A stretch of DNA of 7,237 nt, from NCBI GenBank assembly GCA_946613705.1, contig CAMOFU010000125.1, forward strand, positions 1 through 7,237. Reading direction: 5' to 3'. This stretch comes from an uncultured Clostridia bacterium (GTDB lineage Bacteria; Bacillota; Clostridia; Oscillospirales; Ruminococcaceae). Positions 5,418-7,237 of the stretch are shown here, piece by piece (position 1 is the first letter of the stretch; each line of letters starts with the position of its first letter). Made by a program: the position numbers and the translations under genes. The notes beneath the pieces were generated by a model. The model did no database searches and had not been told where the DNA came from. It saw only the letters and a list, made by a program, of their open reading frames with translations.

Positions 5418-5524
5418 AGAGCGGCTGTACGATTTTTAGGGCAACACCGCACGACCCCTGTGCATCAGTATGCGCAGAGGCGTTAACCGCGGGTCGTGCG
5501 GTGTTGCCTTAGTACAGCCGCTCT
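5418..5524. repeat. Outer palindrome arms around the nested element
   Basis: AGAGCGGCTGTAC (5418-5430) and GTACAGCCGCTCT (5512-5524) are perfect 13-bp inverted repeats. Without the inner element they would enclose only about 8 bases and form a simple long hairpin. The right arm ends 5 bases from the ispF stop codon. No T run follows on either side, so it is not a classical terminator, though it may protect the 3' end of the galE-ispF mRNA. Confidence 0.8.
5439..5508. mobile_element. MITE-like or REP-like palindromic element, copy 1 (complete)
   Basis: GGCAACACCGCACGACCC (5440-5457) and its exact complement at 5491-5508 are 18-bp terminal inverted repeats around a 33-base centre. The centre contains a second hairpin: CTGTGCAT (5458-5465) pairs with ATGCGCAG (5470-5477), with one G:T wobble and a CAGT loop. 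TTA occurs directly on both sides (5436-5438, 5509-5511), a possible target duplication. It encodes no protein, so movement would need a transposase in trans. A copy of the left end occurs at 7189. A purely structural REP-like repeat is the alternative. Confidence 0.65.
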
Positions 5525-5529
5525 GTGAT

Positions 5530-6009
5530 TCATTTTTCGTCCGTGATGATGCATACAGCGGTCGCGGAGATGCCGAGCCGTTCGCCCGTGAAGCCCAGCC
5601 CCTCCTCGGTAGTCGCCTTGACGGAGACATTGGAAATATCCGTCCCGCAGGCCTCGGCGATACGCTCTCGCATCTGCATGATAAACGGTGCGAGCTTCGG
5701 TGCCTGTGCGCAGACCGTCGAGTCTATGTTCCCGACCCTATAGCCCGCTTCGCCGAGCCTTCTGCACACCTCCCGCATCAGCGCTATACTGTCCGCGCCC
5801 CTGTAGCGTTCGTCCGTATCGGGGAAAAGGTGACCGATATCACCCATAGCCGCCGCCCCGAGCAGCGCGTCCATGACAGCGTGTGCCAGCACATCAGCGT
5901 CCGAATGCCCGAGCAGTCCCCGCTCATAGGGTATCTTCACACCGCCGATGATAAGCTCTCTGTCCTCTGCCAGCCTGTGAACATCATAACCGTGCCCTAT
6001 CCGTATCAT
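5530..6009 (-). CDS. ispF: 2-C-methyl-D-erythritol 2,4-cyclodiphosphate synthase IspF
   Basis: IspF cyclises CDP-methylerythritol 2-phosphate, releasing CMP, in the MEP route to isoprenoid precursors. It is a homotrimer with a Zn site. From the ATG at 6009 the product is 159 residues, the usual size. RIGHGYDVHR supplies D9 and H11, GLLGHSDADVLAHA supplies H35 and H43 (D9, H11 and H43 are the metal ligands), GDIGHLFPDTD (56-66) gives D57, and KATTEEGLGFTG (131-142) is the CDP-binding segment. This start was chosen because MIRIGHGYD is the family N-terminus and GAGGTG (6019-6014) lies 4 bases upstream. The ribosome binding site overlaps the galE stop, only 8 bases away, so translation is probably coupled. 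An ORF extension upstream into galE is not family-like. No ispD is adjacent. Confidence 0.96.
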   Translation of the reverse strand: MIRIGHGYDVHRLAEDRELIIGGVKIPYERGLLGHSDADVLAHAVMDALLGAAAMGDIGHLFPDTDERYRGADSIALMREVCRRLGEAGYRVGNIDSTVCAQAPKLAPFIMQMRERIAEACGTDISNVSVKATTEEGLGFTGERLGISATAVCIITDEK

Positions 6010-6017
6010 TCCGCACC

Positions 6018-7028
6018 TCACAGTCCGTTCGGATTGTTCTTTGCGAAGTTCCAGCCGTCGCGGCACATATCGTCGATATCATACTCCGCCTTCCAGCCGA
6101 ACAGCTCCAGCGCCTTCTTCGGATCGGAATAGCACCACGCGATATCGCCCGCACGGCGGGGCATGATCTTATAGGGCAGCTCTCTGCCGCAGGCCTTCTC
6201 GAAGGCGTGCAGCACATCGAACACGCTCGAGCCCTTGCCCGTGCCGAGGTTCACTGCCTCAACGCCCTTGTGCTCCAGCACATATTTAAGCGCACAGATG
6301 TGCCCTCTCGCCAGATCGACGACATGGATATAATCCCTTACGCCCGTTCCGTCGGGAGTATCGTAATCATTGCCGAACACACCCAGATACTCTCTCTTGC
6401 CGACCGCGACCTGCTGGATATATGGGAACAGATTGTTCGGTATCCCGTTGGGATCCTCGCCGATAAGCCCGCTGCTGTGTGCGCCGATCGGATTGAAATA
6501 GCGCAGCAGTGCGATCGACCACTCATCGTCCGCGACCGCAGTGTCCTTGAGTATCTGCTCGATCATCACCTTGGTATAGCCGTAGGGATTGGTCGAGGTG
6601 TGGGTAGGCATAGTCTCCACATACGGCACGGGATTATCCATTCCGTATACGGTAGCGGAGGAGGAGAATACTATCCTCTTGCAGCCGTGCGCACGCATAG
6701 CCTTGATGAGCATAAGAGTTCCCGTGATGTTGTTGTGATAATACTCAATGGGCTTCTGAACGCTCTCACCAACTGCTTTGAGTCCTGCAAAGTGTATCAC
6801 CGCTTCTATCTCGTTCTCGTCGAATATCTTATTCATCGCATCGAGATCGAGGATATCCGCCTCGTAGAATTTCAGATCCCTGCCCGTTATCTGCTTTATC
6901 CTTTTGAGCGCCTCGGGCTTTGAATTGGAAAAGTTGTCCGCCACGACGAGCTCATAGCCTGCTTCGAGCAGCTCAACGCAGGTGTGGCTGCCGATAAAGC
7001 CCGCTCCTCCCGTAACCAAGATAGCCAT
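6018..7028 (-). CDS. galE: UDP-glucose 4-epimerase GalE
   Basis: GalE interconverts UDP-glucose and UDP-galactose using tightly bound NAD+; it serves galactose use and supplies sugars for surface polysaccharides. The 336-residue product is full length. The Rossmann motif TGGAGFIG is at residues 6-13, SSSATVYG at 122-129 carries the catalytic Ser124, and Y149xxxK153 in NPYGYTK matches the numbering of the E. coli enzyme. Downstream, LLRYFNPIGAH, GTGVRDYIHVVDLA and NLGTGKGSSV are all typical. ATG 7028 gives the conserved MAILVTGG start. A TTG at 7037 lies nearer AAGGA (7045-7041), but at only 3 bases; the ATG is 12 bases from it. It leads a galE-ispF operon from its own promoter. Confidence 0.96.
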   Translation of the reverse strand: MAILVTGGAGFIGSHTCVELLEAGYELVVADNFSNSKPEALKRIKQITGRDLKFYEADILDLDAMNKIFDENEIEAVIHFAGLKAVGESVQKPIEYYHNNITGTLMLIKAMRAHGCKRIVFSSSATVYGMDNPVPYVETMPTHTSTNPYGYTKVMIEQILKDTAVADDEWSIALLRYFNPIGAHSSGLIGEDPNGIPNNLFPYIQQVAVGKREYLGVFGNDYDTPDGTGVRDYIHVVDLARGHICALKYVLEHKGVEAVNLGTGKGSSVFDVLHAFEKACGRELPYKIMPRRAGDIAWCYSDPKKALELFGWKAEYDIDDMCRDGWNFAKNNPNGL

Positions 7029-7058
7029 AAATATCAACCGTCCTTATCATTATGATCG

Positions 7059-7084
7059 CAGGCCCCCGAAGATGCAGCGGCCTG
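7059..7084 (-). promoter_or_regulatory. Leader hairpin of galE mRNA
   Basis: CAGGCC (7059-7064) pairs with GGCCTG (7079-7084) around a 14-base loop. It sits at the very start of the predicted transcript, about 30 bases before the galE start, and has no T run. A 5' stabilising hairpin is the simplest reading. Confidence 0.35.
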
Positions 7085-7094
7085 TCTTACTTTG

Positions 7095-7123
7095 ATTATA
7101 CCACAGTTTTTTGATTATTGCAA
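7095..7123 (-). promoter_or_regulatory. Predicted sigma-A promoter of galE-ispF
   Basis: On the - strand TTGCAA (7123-7118) and TATAAT (7100-7095) are 17 bases apart, and TGG directly before TATAAT gives an extended -10. Transcription would start near 7088. An imperfect inverted repeat ATAGC/GCTAT (7123-7127, 7134-7138) just upstream of the -35 box might be an operator, but it is short. Confidence 0.75.
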
Positions 7124-7188
7124 TAGCTTTGCTGCTATCTTTCCGCCGCTGAGAGCAGGTGCGGCTTTGAAGTGATGATAACAATTAA

Positions 7189-7237
7189 GGCAACACCGCA
7201 CGACCCCTGTGCATCAGATGCGCCGTCCAGCTTTTCG
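7189..7237. mobile_element. MITE-like or REP-like palindromic element, copy 2 (left end, cut by window)
   Basis: The first 29 bases (7189-7217) are identical to 5440-5468, including the whole 18-base arm. The next bases ATGCGC match the first copy after loss of one T. The sequence then diverges until the window ends, before any right arm is seen. It is preceded by TTAA, resembling the TTA beside copy 1. It lies about 65 bases upstream of the galE -35 box. Confidence 0.7.

Noticed and set aside
5470..6132. A 220-codon open frame on the + strand across ispF and the repeat element
   Set aside because: It starts inside the palindromic element and runs antisense to ispF and the end of galE; no recognisable domain.
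6207..6923. A 238-codon open frame on the + strand inside galE
   Set aside because: It is antisense to galE, whose catalytic motifs are intact. Long shadow frames are expected from GC-rich codon bias.

Overview
The window looks like chromosomal DNA from a Ruminococcus-like member of the Clostridia (Oscillospiraceae). This is inferred from protein style, TTG/GTG starts backed by purine-rich Shine-Dalgarno sites, the clostridial order spoVB-mazG-hup-rqcP, and an HPr with both His15 and Ser46. No rRNA, tRNA or CRISPR array is visible. All eight genes belong to known families, and no new enzymatic system is evident. The unusual material is in the non-coding DNA and in two divergent protein motifs.

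Layout. (1) Positions 1-1334, + strand: a promoter followed by rimM and trmD, a 16S rRNA maturation factor and the tRNA m1G37 methyltransferase. The rplS gene that often follows is absent. (2) Positions 1335-1661: a gene-free stretch of about 330 bases with a strong promoter and a folded leader. It leads to an HPr gene (1662-1934) that ends in a strong, probably bidirectional terminator. (3) Positions 2015-5310, - strand, read right to left: spoVB-like flippase, mazG, HU and rqcP. This matches the Firmicutes spoVB-mazG-(hup)-rqcP neighbourhood, but yabP, yabQ and divIC, which follow in sporeformers, are missing. (4) Positions 5530-7028, - strand: galE followed by ispF, tightly coupled and read from a well-formed promoter at 7095-7123.

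Four non-coding features stand out. A 69-70 bp palindromic element (5439-5508) with perfect 18-bp arms sits inside the loop of a second, unrelated palindrome and is flanked by TTA on both sides. A second copy of its left end starts at 7189 and runs off the window. Degenerate 7-bp tandem repeats lie at both ends of the spoVB-like gene. A terminator-like hairpin lies in the predicted mazG leader just downstream of a good promoter.

Functionally the genes cover translation and RNA housekeeping (rimM, trmD, rqcP), nucleotide-pool cleaning (mazG), chromosome architecture (HU), envelope lipid-linked precursor export (spoVB-like), carbon signalling (HPr), and isoprenoid and UDP-sugar supply (ispF, galE).
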